Positions 7,078 to 14,806 of a stretch of DNA of 18,191 bases are shown piece after piece. A program made the translations under genes and the position numbers. The notes beneath the pieces were generated by a model. The model was given only the letters and a program-made list of their open reading frames with translations. It was not told the DNA's origin and did not search any database. Where the stretch lies: assembly GCA_009911175.1 (NCBI GenBank), contig QXWX01000119.1, positions 1 to 18,191 of the forward strand. The letters run 5' to 3'. The stretch's first letter is position 1, and each line of letters opens with the position of its first letter. The DNA is from Lachnospiraceae bacterium. GTDB lineage: Bacteria > Bacillota_A > Clostridia > Lachnospirales > Lachnospiraceae.

Positions 7078-7078
7078 C

Positions 7079-7115
7079 GTTGCTGTGAGCACCCGGTGAG
7101 GGTGTGAACAGTAAC
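7079..7115. repeat. 37-nt palindromic hairpin repeat, copy 3
   Basis: Identical to the 335-371 copy at 35 of 37 positions; one change lies in the left arm (GTTGCTGT, giving a G-T pair) and one in the loop. Followed by CATAGATC, like copy 2. Confidence 0.8.
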
Positions 7116-7174
7116 CATAGATCATAGCAAATGATAAATGTGTAAAAGAAATGATAGGATTCTGATTCGACTTC

Positions 7175-7183
7175 TGTTATAAT
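7175..7183 (+). promoter_or_regulatory. Extended -10 promoter for the TPR-like gene
   Basis: TGTTATAAT is a perfect extended -10 (TGnTATAAT) with TATAAT at 7178-7183. The hexamer 17 nt upstream (TAGGAT, 7155-7160) is a poor -35, which extended -10 promoters tolerate. A start site near 7190 would leave a leader of about 75 nt before ATG 7265. Confidence 0.6.
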
Positions 7184-7264
7184 GGAACAAGACACGGCGG
7201 AACAGGATGCTTTCGGCCGGACTGCAAAGAGAAAATCATAGAAGAGATACGAGGGAGATAGATT

Positions 7265-7945
7265 ATGAAGAAACGATGGAAAGATTTTGGGCGTTTATCA
7301 ACAGACTGTTATATCAATATAGGTAAGACAGACATGACGCAGTGGCATCAGGCGTTCGATGCCCTGGTTAGTGCGATTGAGGAGACGCGGAGCAGGAATC
7401 CTGATTTTGCGGGAGAATTTTATGAGGTAGAGGAACAGACAGATTTTGAATATGGCGTAGACGATTGGCTGATGGATTATCTGGATGAGCTGGGGATGTG
7501 GAAACTACATGAAAAACGCTGCGAGGTCTGTGAAAAGGTCATTGGATTATTTGCCTGGAAAGAGCAGCTGCCGGAGGATTTTGTGTTTGAAATGTCTTCG
7601 GCACTGTCCGCCCAGGGAAAAACGGAGGAGGCTGTCGCACTTTGTGAGAAGTGGCACAGGCAGAATACCGAATCCCAGCCTTTAGCCGCAGCGTTGATCT
7701 ATGCCAGAATCGACGCCAATGAATATACCGGGGCAGAAGAGGTAGTACAGAAGTATATTTCAAAAGAAGACGAATGTACGGAGGATACGGAACTGATCTA
7801 CCGTGCGGCAGTGCGTCTGTACGAGGAAAAAGGGGATCAAAAGACTGCGAAGCAGATGAAGAAAACGCTGGAACAATATGAAGAAGAGGTGGAACGGGAG
7901 CTGATGGAAGAATTTGAGGAGTACCCGTTTGGCGATGAATTTTAA
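7265..7945 (+). CDS. TPR-like helical protein of unknown function
   Basis: 226 residues, cytoplasmic, no membrane segment. Ribosome site GAGGGAG lies 7-13 nt before ATG 7265. The sequence is acidic (many Glu and Asp) with helix-pair spacing typical of tetratricopeptide-like repeats: the segment around 116-134 (LSAQGKTEEAVALCEKWH) and the one around 146-168 (ARIDANEYTGAEEVV) fit the pattern of A-x-x-x-A helices. Similar proteins in Clostridia are annotated only as hypothetical or TPR. It may act as a protein-interaction scaffold. The gene is directly abutted by a hicB remnant, so the original downstream neighbour may have been lost. Confidence 0.7.
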   Translation: MKKRWKDFGRLSTDCYINIGKTDMTQWHQAFDALVSAIEETRSRNPDFAGEFYEVEEQTDFEYGVDDWLMDYLDELGMWKLHEKRCEVCEKVIGLFAWKEQLPEDFVFEMSSALSAQGKTEEAVALCEKWHRQNTESQPLAAALIYARIDANEYTGAEEVVQKYISKEDECTEDTELIYRAAVRLYEEKGDQKTAKQMKKTLEQYEEEVERELMEEFEEYPFGDEF

Positions 7946-8142
7946 AAGCGGAAGCAATCCTCATGGCTATGGATGCGGCATCCGGATGGGGGCTGGATGA
8001 ATTGGAGGATGGAAGGGAAGCTCCTTTTGCGAGCCCGTTGGAAAATGTGATTCCGAAACCGGGAGGTTTTGTAAATATGCTGGTTTTGGATATGGATTCT
8101 TATACTGAAAAATTTGGTGAAAAAGAAGTAAGAAAAAGTCTG
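7939..8142 (+). pseudogene. hicB: HicB-like antitoxin remnant lacking both ends
   Basis: In the frame entered just after TGA 7936-7938, the text reads KAEAILMAMDAAS, then DELEDGRE, a Pro/Ser-rich spacer, GGFVNMLVLDMDSY, then EKFG and VRKSL. This matches the second half of the HicB RNase-H-like domain (A..A...A......DG...P.P) and the linker to the DNA-binding tail. The usual continuation (T-I-P-x-W-L-N) is absent: at 8143 the sequence switches to the ribosome site of the next gene. The N-terminal half is also absent, cut at the stop codon of the TPR-like gene. The frame runs on to 8202 without meaning. HicB neutralises the HicA mRNA interferase; no hicA is visible. Confidence 0.5.
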
Positions 8143-8155
8143 AGAGAGGTATCAC

Positions 8156-9157
8156 GTGATCAACAACACAGCAAAAAAAATATTAAAAGCACTGTCCTTT
8201 GACGGAATCGAGGTGGAGGCCTCCCGTCATCTGGCAGATCTGAAAAAACTGGACCCCTTGAAGATCTTCTACCGGACCATCGACCAGAAGATCTACAACG
8301 GCGCCCATCAGGTTCCGGTGCGGATTTTTTTCCCCAGCGAGCGGGCCTACGAGAAAAACCAGGCGGATCCGGAAAAAATCCTGCTCTTCCTGCACGGAGG
8401 CGGCTGGGTGACGGAGAGCATTGACAATTACGAGCGGATCTGCGCCCGCCTGGCCAACGCAACCAACCACTTCGTCGTAGCGGTGGAATACCGGCTGGCC
8501 CCGGAGCATAAGTTTCCGGCCGGGCTGGAGGACTGCTACGCCGCGGCGAAAGCCATTTTTTCCCGGCAGTTTCTTCTCAATGTGGACCCCGGGAATGTGA
8601 CTCTGATCGGAGACAGCGCGGGCGGCAATCTGGCGGCGGCATTGTCCCTGCTGGCGCGGGACCGGGGAGAATTTCTGCCCAGGCGGCAGATCCTGGTCTA
8701 CCCGGCCACCTACAACGACTATTCGGAAAATTCCCCCTTCCCGTCGGTTCAGGAGAACGGGACGGACTACCTGCTGACTGCGGGGAAGATGCGGGATTAT
8801 CTGGATCTCTATGCCGGAAGCGAGGCGGACAGGCAGAATCCCTACTTTGCGCCCTATCTGGCGGAGGATCTGCATGACCAGCCGGACACACTGATCCTGA
8901 CGGCAGAGTATGACCCTCTCCGGGATGAAGGGGAGGCCTATGGAAAACGGCTTTCGGAAGCGGGAAATCAGGTGCGGGTGAAGCGTATCGAGGGCGCGCT
9001 GCACGGATTTTTCGCACTGGGGATTAAGCACCTGCATGTGCGGGAAAGCTTCCAATATATCAATGAGTTTTTAGGAGGAAATGACCGTGAAGCAGAAGTG
9101 GGGACACTGGCGGCGGCTGGACAACGCGGCAAAGCTCTTTTCAGCGGCAAGCAATAA
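8156..9157 (+). CDS. Alpha/beta hydrolase, hormone-sensitive-lipase type esterase
   Basis: 333 residues. The start is GTG 8156 with GAGAGAGG just upstream; no ATG lies near the family's usual start. The HSL signature is complete: oxyanion-hole HGGGW (about 80-84), nucleophile GDSAGG (about 145-150), Asp in DPLRDEGEAY (about 253-262) and His in HGFF (about 284-287). The enzyme hydrolyses carboxyl esters, probably short acyl or acetyl esters, in the cytoplasm. The last 25 codons or so overlap the next gene by 77 nt and look like out-of-frame readthrough of it (from Asn-Asp-Arg-Glu on). The partner is a condensation-like acyltransferase, so the pair may make and break acyl esters of one compound. 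Confidence 0.88.
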   Translation: MINNTAKKILKALSFDGIEVEASRHLADLKKLDPLKIFYRTIDQKIYNGAHQVPVRIFFPSERAYEKNQADPEKILLFLHGGGWVTESIDNYERICARLANATNHFVVAVEYRLAPEHKFPAGLEDCYAAAKAIFSRQFLLNVDPGNVTLIGDSAGGNLAAALSLLARDRGEFLPRRQILVYPATYNDYSENSPFPSVQENGTDYLLTAGKMRDYLDLYAGSEADRQNPYFAPYLAEDLHDQPDTLILTAEYDPLRDEGEAYGKRLSEAGNQVRVKRIEGALHGFFALGIKHLHVRESFQYINEFLGGNDREAEVGTLAAAGQRGKALFSGKQ

Positions 9158-10904
9158 GCAGAACACCCGGGTATTCCGTTTTTACTGTGAATTAAAGGAG
9201 GAGGTCCGCCCGGATCTGCTGGAAGCGGCGCTGGAACGTGCCCTGGAGACCTATCCGCTGTTCCGTTCGGTGCTCCGAAAGGGGCTGTTCTGGCATTATC
9301 TGGAAAAAAGCAATCTTCACCCGGTAGTCCGGGAGGAATACAAGGAGCCCTGCAGCCGGATCTATATCCGCGACAAGAAGTCCCTGCTGTTTGAGGTGAC
9401 TTATTATAAGAAAAGGATTAATTTTGAAGTGTTCCATGTCCTGACGGACGGGACAGGCGCAACCGAATTTTTGAAGGAGCTGGTCAAGGATTATCTGTAT
9501 CTGGCGCACAGCGGCGAGGGCCTGGAGGACATAAGCCTGCATCCGGAGGACATGACCGTACAGGATCAGGAGAATGACAGCTTTGTCAAATATTATTCCG
9601 AAGAGGCGCGCAGGCCGAAGAGAAGGAAGAGCCGTGCGTACCAACTGAAGAAAACGCAGAAGGAAAACGGACGGCTCCGGGTGCATGAGCGGATCTTGTC
9701 CGTCCGGGAGGTATTGGAGCATTCCCGCAGGCAGGGAGTCTCCATGACCGTATTCTTGACCGCGGCGCTGCTTAGCGCCATTCATGAGGAAATGACGCGG
9801 CAGCAGGAAAAATGGCCGGTGGTGCTGATGGTTCCGGTGAACCTGCGGAAGTTTTTCCCTTCCGATTCCATGCTCAACTTTTTCGGCTGGATCGAGCCGG
9901 GATATGATTACCGGAACTGGGACGGCTCCTTTGAAGCCGTGCTGGAGCAGGTGCGGGAGCAGTTTCGTCAGGAGCTGACCAAGGAGAAGATGGAGACGCA
10001 TATGAGCGAACTCCTTGCCCTGGAGATGAACCCCATCCTGCGCCTTGCGCCCCTGGAACTGAAAAACCTGTGTATCCAGGCCGGGGCGAAGATCGCAGAG
10101 AAAAATGTGACGGCGGTGTTTTCCAATATGAGCGCGGTTTCCATGCCGGAAGCGTATGCGGAATATATTGACCGCTTCGGCATCTATACCAGCACTCCGA
10201 AGCTGGAGCTGTGCATCTGCTCCTTCGGGGACAAGCTTTCGCTGGGCTTTACGTCCCGGTTTGACACGGAAAATATCCAGCGCAATTTTTACCGGATCCT
10301 CCGGGAGCAGGGGATCCATTCGGAACAGGTGGAGCCAGACTTTCCCGAGCCTGCTGTGCCGGGAGAGCTGGAAATGAAGGTATATAAGGGATTTTGTCTG
10401 CTGTGTCTGGCGGCGGTCCTTCTGATGTTCTCCCTTCACTGGAACCATCGTCCGAAGGTGCCTTGGACTCTGTTTACGGCAGGCGGGATCGCCAGCATGT
10501 GGCTGGCGTCAACCATTGGATTTTTCAAGAGGCACAATCTGCTGAAAAATACCATGTGGCAGCTGGCGCTGGTGACGGTGGGGTGCATCGTCTGGGATCT
10601 GCTGACGGGGTGGCACGGCTGGTCGGTGGACTTTGTGCTGCCGGGGCTCAGCATCGGAGTGCTGTGCTCCATGATGGTCATTTCCTATATACAGAAGTAC
10701 CCTCTCCGGGAATGCATGATCTATCTTGTCATGGCGGCAGGGTACGGCTTTTTGCTCCCGCTGATCCTGGTCCTGGCCGGCGCGGTCTCGCTAAAGCTTC
10801 CGAGTCTTCTGGGAGCGGGCTTCTGCCTGCTGTTCCTGGCCGGACTGGTGCTGTTTAAGGGCAGGGAATTCAGAGAAGAGATGGGGAAGAACCTTCATAT
10901 TTAG
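9081..10904 (+). CDS. Condensation-like acyltransferase fused to DUF6320 membrane domain
   Basis: 607 residues from ATG 9081, preceded by GGAGG (9074-9078). The N-terminal 420 residues resemble alcohol-acetyltransferase/condensation enzymes of the CAT superfamily: an early FRFYCEL strand, the catalytic HxxxDG motif with His119, Asp123 and Gly124, and a later N-x-R-K-F-F-P segment like the family's second conserved block. The C-terminal 170 residues have five or six hydrophobic segments (about 435-600), the DUF6320 type of tail. It therefore acts at the membrane on an acyl donor and an alcohol or amine, perhaps a lipid. The gene overlaps the hydrolase. Substrate unknown. Confidence 0.8.
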   Translation: MTVKQKWGHWRRLDNAAKLFSAASNKQNTRVFRFYCELKEEVRPDLLEAALERALETYPLFRSVLRKGLFWHYLEKSNLHPVVREEYKEPCSRIYIRDKKSLLFEVTYYKKRINFEVFHVLTDGTGATEFLKELVKDYLYLAHSGEGLEDISLHPEDMTVQDQENDSFVKYYSEEARRPKRRKSRAYQLKKTQKENGRLRVHERILSVREVLEHSRRQGVSMTVFLTAALLSAIHEEMTRQQEKWPVVLMVPVNLRKFFPSDSMLNFFGWIEPGYDYRNWDGSFEAVLEQVREQFRQELTKEKMETHMSELLALEMNPILRLAPLELKNLCIQAGAKIAEKNVTAVFSNMSAVSMPEAYAEYIDRFGIYTSTPKLELCICSFGDKLSLGFTSRFDTENIQRNFYRILREQGIHSEQVEPDFPEPAVPGELEMKVYKGFCLLCLAAVLLMFSLHWNHRPKVPWTLFTAGGIASMWLASTIGFFKRHNLLKNTMWQLALVTVGCIVWDLLTGWHGWSVDFVLPGLSIGVLCSMMVISYIQKYPLRECMIYLVMAAGYGFLLPLILVLAGAVSLKLPSLLGAGFCLLFLAGLVLFKGREFREEMGKNLHI

Positions 10905-10974
10905 AAGCAGATTCTGCCTGCGGGCAGGCTTGATCAATAAAGACATCATTATGAGATTCAGGAGGAAAAGAACG

Positions 10975-11901
10975 ATGATCAACAAACTGGTAGAAAAGAT
11001 CAAAAAAACGGAGGCTCCGATCGTAGTCGGGCTGGATCCCATGCTGGCGTATGTGCCGGAGCATGTACAGCAGAAGGCATTTGCGCAATACGGGGAGACT
11101 CTGGAAGGAGCGGCAGAGGCGATCTGGCAGTTCAACAAGGAGATCGTGGACCATGTCTGCGATCTGGTTCCGGCGGTCAAGCCCCAGATTGCCATGTATG
11201 AGCAGTTCGGCGTGCCGGGGCTGGCAGCATTTCAAAAGACGGTAGAATACTGCAAGTCAAAGGATCTGATAGTCATCGGCGACATCAAGCGGGGGGATAT
11301 CGGTTCCACCTCCGCGGCCTACGCCATCGGGCACCTGGGGAAGGTCCGGGTGGGAAGCAGGGAATATGTCCCCTTTGATGAAGACTTTGCCACGGTCAAT
11401 CCCTATCTGGGCTCCGACGGGATCAATCCGTTCATTAAGGTCTGCCAGGAGGAGAAGAAGGGAATCTTTGTCCTTGTAAAGACCTCCAACCCGTCCAGCG
11501 GGGAGTTCCAGGACCGGCGGATCGAGAACCGTCCGCTCTATGAGCATGTAGGGGAGATGGTAGCCGAATGGGGCGCGCAGTGTATGGGAGACAGCTACAG
11601 CTATGTGGGCGCCGTGGTCGGCGCGACCTATCCGGAGATCGGAAAAGTGATGCGCAAGGTGATGCCGAAGGCATATATCCTGGTGCCGGGCTACGGCGCG
11701 CAGGGAGGTCAGGGCAAGGATCTGGCACATTTTTTCAATGAGGACGGTCTGGGCGCTATCGTCAATTCTTCCCGGGGCATCATTGCGGCTTACAAGCAGG
11801 ATGCTTACGCACAGTTCGGTCCAGAGCATTTCGGAGAGGCGTCCCGGGCAGCGGTGGAAGCCATGAAAGCGGACATCCAAAGCGCACTGAATCAGAAATA
11901 A
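10975..11901 (+). CDS. pyrF: Orotidine 5'-phosphate decarboxylase, type 2
   Basis: 308 residues. ATG 10975 is chosen over the upstream in-frame TTG 10930 because AGGAGG (10960-10965) lies 9 nt before it. Type-2 PyrF features: VVGLDPML near the N-terminus, the catalytic DIKRGDIGSTS loop (Lys and Asp of the Lys-Asp-Lys-Asp network), VNPYLGSDG, LVKTSNPSS and the phosphate-binding PGYGAQGG followed by NSSRGI. It decarboxylates OMP to UMP, the last step of UMP synthesis. Followed by pyrK and pyrD. No PyrR-type attenuator is seen in the 70-bp leader. Confidence 0.95.
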   Translation: MINKLVEKIKKTEAPIVVGLDPMLAYVPEHVQQKAFAQYGETLEGAAEAIWQFNKEIVDHVCDLVPAVKPQIAMYEQFGVPGLAAFQKTVEYCKSKDLIVIGDIKRGDIGSTSAAYAIGHLGKVRVGSREYVPFDEDFATVNPYLGSDGINPFIKVCQEEKKGIFVLVKTSNPSSGEFQDRRIENRPLYEHVGEMVAEWGAQCMGDSYSYVGAVVGATYPEIGKVMRKVMPKAYILVPGYGAQGGQGKDLAHFFNEDGLGAIVNSSRGIIAAYKQDAYAQFGPEHFGEASRAAVEAMKADIQSALNQK

Positions 11902-11905
11902 CGAT

Positions 11906-11927
11906 ATCCCGGCTGTATGGCCGGGAT
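11906..11927. other. Intercistronic hairpin between pyrF and pyrK
   Basis: ATCCCGGC (11906-11913), loop tgtatg, GCCGGGAT (11920-11927): a perfect 8-bp stem 4 bp after the pyrF stop. No T-run, so more likely an mRNA-stability or processing structure than a full terminator. Confidence 0.5.
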
Positions 11928-12001
11928 GAGGAAGTGCTGGACAGAGTCATGCGCGGCCAGGACCAATATGTAACGAACTTTACAGAAAAAGGAGAAAAAC
12001 C

Positions 12002-12784
12002 ATGTCTTGTAAACGAAAGGAAAAGGCGGCAGTCGTATTGCGGGAGCAGATTGCCCGGGATATATACAGCATGTGGATCCGCACGGAGGAGATCGCCGGG
12101 CTTGCGGTGCCGGGGCAGTTCATCTCCATGTATACGGAGGATCGGAGCAAGATTTTGCCCAGACCCATCAGCCTGTGCGAGATTGACCGGGAGCGGAAGC
12201 AGCTCCGGGTGGTGTTCCGTGTGACCGGTAAGGGGACGGGTACGGAGCAGCTTTCCCGCCTGCAGCCAGGGGATTTCGTTGAGATCCTCGGCCCTTTGGG
12301 AAATGGATTTCCGCTGGAGCCGGGAATCGGAAAAAAGGTATTCCTGATCGGCGGAGGTATCGGCGTGCCACCCATGCTGGAGCTGGCAAAGCAGCTGGAT
12401 GCCGAGAAGCATCTTGTGATGGGATATCGGGATGAGCAGTTTCTGACAGAAGAGTTCCAAAAGAACGGAAACCTGTTTATCGCCACCGAGGACGGCAGTG
12501 CCGGCACACCAGGAAATGTGATGGACGCAATTGCGGCAAACGGGCTGGACGCAGAGGTGATCTATGCCTGCGGACCAGCACCTATGCTTCGTGCTGTCAA
12601 GCAGTATGCCGAAGAAAATCACATTGTATGCTATGTATCTATGGAGGAGCGGATGGCCTGCGGAGTGGGAGCCTGCCTTGCCTGTATCTGCCGGACGCCG
12701 GAGATCGACGAGCACAGCCAGGTACATAACAAACGGGTCTGCAAGGACGGGCCGGTATTCTTAAGTACGGAGGTGGAGATCTGA
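12002..12784 (+). CDS. pyrK: Dihydroorotate dehydrogenase B, electron-transfer subunit
   Basis: 260 residues, normal for PyrK. ATG 12002 follows AAAGGAG. Residues 1-100 form the FAD-binding barrel with the RPISL motif (54-58) and the G-K-G-T segment; 110-210 is the NAD-binding fold with GGGIGVPPM (117-125) and YACGPAPML (188-196). The C-terminal 2Fe-2S site has Cys220, Cys225 and Cys228 in CGVGACLAC and Cys247 before KDGPVF. The Cys228-Cys247 gap is 18 residues, longer than I recall for Bacillus (about 14). PyrK passes electrons from PyrD to NAD+. Its stop overlaps the pyrD start (TGATG). Confidence 0.95.
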   Translation: MSCKRKEKAAVVLREQIARDIYSMWIRTEEIAGLAVPGQFISMYTEDRSKILPRPISLCEIDRERKQLRVVFRVTGKGTGTEQLSRLQPGDFVEILGPLGNGFPLEPGIGKKVFLIGGGIGVPPMLELAKQLDAEKHLVMGYRDEQFLTEEFQKNGNLFIATEDGSAGTPGNVMDAIAANGLDAEVIYACGPAPMLRAVKQYAEENHIVCYVSMEERMACGVGACLACICRTPEIDEHSQVHNKRVCKDGPVFLSTEVEI

Positions 12785-13707
12785 TGAACACGAAAAACTT
12801 TGATCTGGATACTACCGTCAGTCTGGCCGGGGTGGAATTGAAAAATCCGGTCATGACCGCTTCAGGCACCTTCGGCTCCGGAGAGGAATACAGTGAGTTT
12901 GTGGATCTGAACCGGCTGGGGGCCGTGGTCACAAAAGGCGTGGCAAATGCGCCCTGGCCCGGCAATCCGGTTCCACGTATCGCGGAGACCTACGGTGGTA
13001 TGATGAACGCTATCGGTCTGCAGAATCCAGGGATTGAGGTTTTCTGCAGACGGGATATCCCGTTTTTGAAAAAATTTGACACAAAGATCATTGTCAATGT
13101 GTGCGGAAAGACGACAGAGGATTATCTGGAGGTGGTGGAACGGCTGGCAGAGGAGCCGGTGGATCTGCTGGAGATCAACATTTCCTGCCCCAATGTGAAG
13201 GAGGGCGGGATTGCGTTCGGACAGGATCCGAAGTCGGCGGAGCACATTACGCGAGAAGTGAAAAAGCACGCGAAGCAGCCGGTCATTATGAAGCTCAGCC
13301 CCAATGTGACCAGCATCGCGGAGATGGCAAAGGCCGTGGAGGCCGGCGGGGCAGACGTGATCTCCCTGATCAATACGCTGACAGGGATGAAGATCGACAT
13401 CCATCGTCAGACATTTGCCGTGGCAAATAAGACCGGAGGCGTGTCCGGTCCTGCCATCCGGCCCATTGCGGTCCGTATGGTCTACGAGGCGGCTCAGGCC
13501 GTGAAGGTTCCGCTGATCGGGATGGGCGGGATCACCTGCGGGGAGGACGCGCTGGAGTTTATCCTGGCCGGCGCCTCGGCAGTATCCGTCGGAACGGCCA
13601 ATTTTTACAATCCGTCGGCAACGATCGAGGTGGCGGAAGGGATTGAAGCATATATGAGACAGCATAAGACAGAGCATTTCCGTGATTTGATCGGGCTTGT
13701 CTACTGA
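12784..13707 (+). CDS. pyrD: Dihydroorotate dehydrogenase B (NAD+), catalytic subunit
   Basis: 307 residues from ATG 12784, translationally coupled to pyrK. Class 1B features: NPVMTASGTFGSGEEY near the N-terminus, Lys51 in VTKGV, the NAIGLQNPG segment (75-83), catalytic Cys135 in NISCPNVKEGG, the FMN-binding SLINTLTGM region and the C-terminal GMGGI and SVGTANF phosphate-binding loops. Cytosolic FMN enzyme oxidising dihydroorotate to orotate in a PyrD2-PyrK2 complex. The catalytic Cys separates it from class 2 enzymes, which use Ser. Last recognised pyrimidine gene of the cluster. Confidence 0.95.
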   Translation: MNTKNFDLDTTVSLAGVELKNPVMTASGTFGSGEEYSEFVDLNRLGAVVTKGVANAPWPGNPVPRIAETYGGMMNAIGLQNPGIEVFCRRDIPFLKKFDTKIIVNVCGKTTEDYLEVVERLAEEPVDLLEINISCPNVKEGGIAFGQDPKSAEHITREVKKHAKQPVIMKLSPNVTSIAEMAKAVEAGGADVISLINTLTGMKIDIHRQTFAVANKTGGVSGPAIRPIAVRMVYEAAQAVKVPLIGMGGITCGEDALEFILAGASAVSVGTANFYNPSATIEVAEGIEAYMRQHKTEHFRDLIGLVY

Positions 13708-13774
13708 ATGTCAGATCAATCTGCCGCACAGCCGCAAAGCTCCGACTGGGAATTGCAAAAAAGAAGGGAACAAT

Positions 13775-14710
13775 ATGACTTCTACAGTAATTTTATTTGT
13801 GATCGGGTTGGCTTTGATCTGTATTGCAGGCGACCGGCTGGTAGACGCGGCGGTCGCCATTGCGAGAAAGATGGCGATTCCTCAGATTGTGGTGGGCGCC
13901 ACGATCGTAAGCCTGGGAACGACGCTGCCGGAGATTCTGGTATCTACGACTGCGGCCTTTGGCGGCTCTGCGGCGATCGCTGCCGGAAATGCATTTGGCT
14001 CTATTATATGCAACACCGCATTGATCGCCGGACTGAGCCAGACCATCCGTCCCGCCGGGCGGGTAGGAGCGTCCTCTCTTGCATGGAGGAGCTTCTTTTT
14101 CTTCCTCGTGATCGGGGTGATGGAGATCTACGGAGGGATGAAAAACGCATACGGACGGACGTTCGGCATCCTGCTGCTGGCTGCATTTGTTGTCTATGCC
14201 TGTCTGAATGTCAGGCTTTCTTCCGATGAAGAGAGCGAGGAAGAGGCGGAAGGGGGAGAGGAGGTTTCCATCCCAAAGCAGCTTTTGATTCTTGCCGCCT
14301 GTGCCGCGCTGCTCTATGTAGGGGCGAACCTGCTGGTGGATAACGGGATTCTGATCGCGCAGACACTGGGAGTACCGCAGCGCGTCATTGCCGTGACATT
14401 TATCGCACTGGGAACCTCACTGCCGGAACTGGTGACGTCCCTTGCGTCATTGATCAAAGGATACGGCAACGTGGGTCTTGGAAATGTGATCGGCGCCAAT
14501 ATCCTCAATCTCCTGCTGGTGATCGGGATTCCGGCTGCCGTACAGGGAATCCCGTTGGAGCGGCAGACCGTTCTGGTCGATATTCCGCTGGCCATCGGGG
14601 CCATGGCGGTGCTGCTTGTGCCGATCCTGATCCGGAAAAAATCCTCCCGTATCCAGGGGATCACCCTGCTTGGCATCTACGCGCTGTACTGCATCCGCTC
14701 TTTTTTATAA
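13775..14710 (+). CDS. Calcium/sodium antiporter, CaCA superfamily (YrbG-like)
   Basis: 311 residues. I chose ATG 13775 (AAGAAGGGAA before it); an upstream ATG in frame at 13697 would overlap pyrD and add a hydrophilic 26-residue leader. Ten or so hydrophobic segments form two inverted halves. Each half carries the alpha-repeat: residues about 45-80 with VSLGTTLPE and GNAFGSIICN, and 205-250 with IALGTSLPE and GNVIGANILN. The acidic stretch between the halves (about 150-165: SSDEESEEEAEGGEEV) is a cytoplasmic loop. It exchanges Na+ for Ca2+ across the membrane. The link to the pyrimidine genes is probably only positional. Confidence 0.88.
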   Translation: MTSTVILFVIGLALICIAGDRLVDAAVAIARKMAIPQIVVGATIVSLGTTLPEILVSTTAAFGGSAAIAAGNAFGSIICNTALIAGLSQTIRPAGRVGASSLAWRSFFFFLVIGVMEIYGGMKNAYGRTFGILLLAAFVVYACLNVRLSSDEESEEEAEGGEEVSIPKQLLILAACAALLYVGANLLVDNGILIAQTLGVPQRVIAVTFIALGTSLPELVTSLASLIKGYGNVGLGNVIGANILNLLLVIGIPAAVQGIPLERQTVLVDIPLAIGAMAVLLVPILIRKKSSRIQGITLLGIYALYCIRSFL

Positions 14711-14716
14711 AAAATG

Positions 14717-14760
14717 CCGCCTGTACGGCTGGCGGCTCTAAAGAGCCTCTAACCGACGCA
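14717..14760. repeat. Hairpin after the exchanger gene, related to the one at 3441
   Basis: Core GGCTCT-aa-AGAGCC (14734-14747) flanked by CGG/CCG and TGC/GCA pairs. Begins 7 bp after the exchanger stop. Shares GCCTGTA, TGG, GGCTCT and AGAGC in order with 3439-3468. No T-run; may terminate weakly or be a dispersed element. Confidence 0.65.
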
Positions 14761-14776
14761 TAAATTCAGATGTTCT

Positions 14777-14806
14777 GGAGTATACGGCTCCCCGGCTGTA
14801 TACTCC
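14777..14806. terminator. Hairpin at the 3' end of the DUF2812/PadR operon
   Basis: GGAGTATAC (14777-14785) and GTATACTCC (14798-14806) form a perfect 9-bp stem with a 12-nt loop. It directly abuts the stop codon of the minus-strand DUF2812 gene. There is no T-run on either strand, so intrinsic termination is only a possibility between these convergent genes. Confidence 0.45.

Larger units (their letters stand above)
6881..7174. other. Non-coding hairpin-rich spacer
   Basis: This stretch before the TPR-like gene has no supportable gene. It contains two 37-nt hairpins (6924-6960, 7079-7115), a smaller hairpin (6988-7007) and a nested hairpin (7035-7077). CATAGATC follows both 37-nt copies (6961-6968 and 7116-7123). 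It looks like a mosaic of REP/BIME-type elements rather than a single RNA gene. Confidence 0.6.

Noticed and set aside
6911..7123. Possible CRISPR array
   Set aside because: Repeats are palindromic, only two full copies, irregular spacing and no uniform spacers; no cas genes nearby.
8183..9055. 290-codon open frame on the minus strand
   Set aside because: Antisense shadow of the alpha/beta hydrolase, which carries a complete catalytic triad.
9192..10448. 418-codon open frame on the minus strand
   Set aside because: Antisense to the acyltransferase gene, which has the HxxxDG motif; the antisense product has no recognisable fold and arises from high GC in the third codon position.
10916..10929. 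GCCTGC/GCAGGC inverted repeat as a terminator before pyrF
   Set aside because: Two-nt loop and no T-run.
10905..10974. PyrR or riboswitch-type attenuator upstream of pyrF
   Set aside because: The 70-bp gap has no terminator/antiterminator pair and no conserved PyrR-binding loop that I can see.
12862..13677. 271-codon open frame on the minus strand
   Set aside because: Antisense to pyrD, an unmistakable class 1B enzyme.
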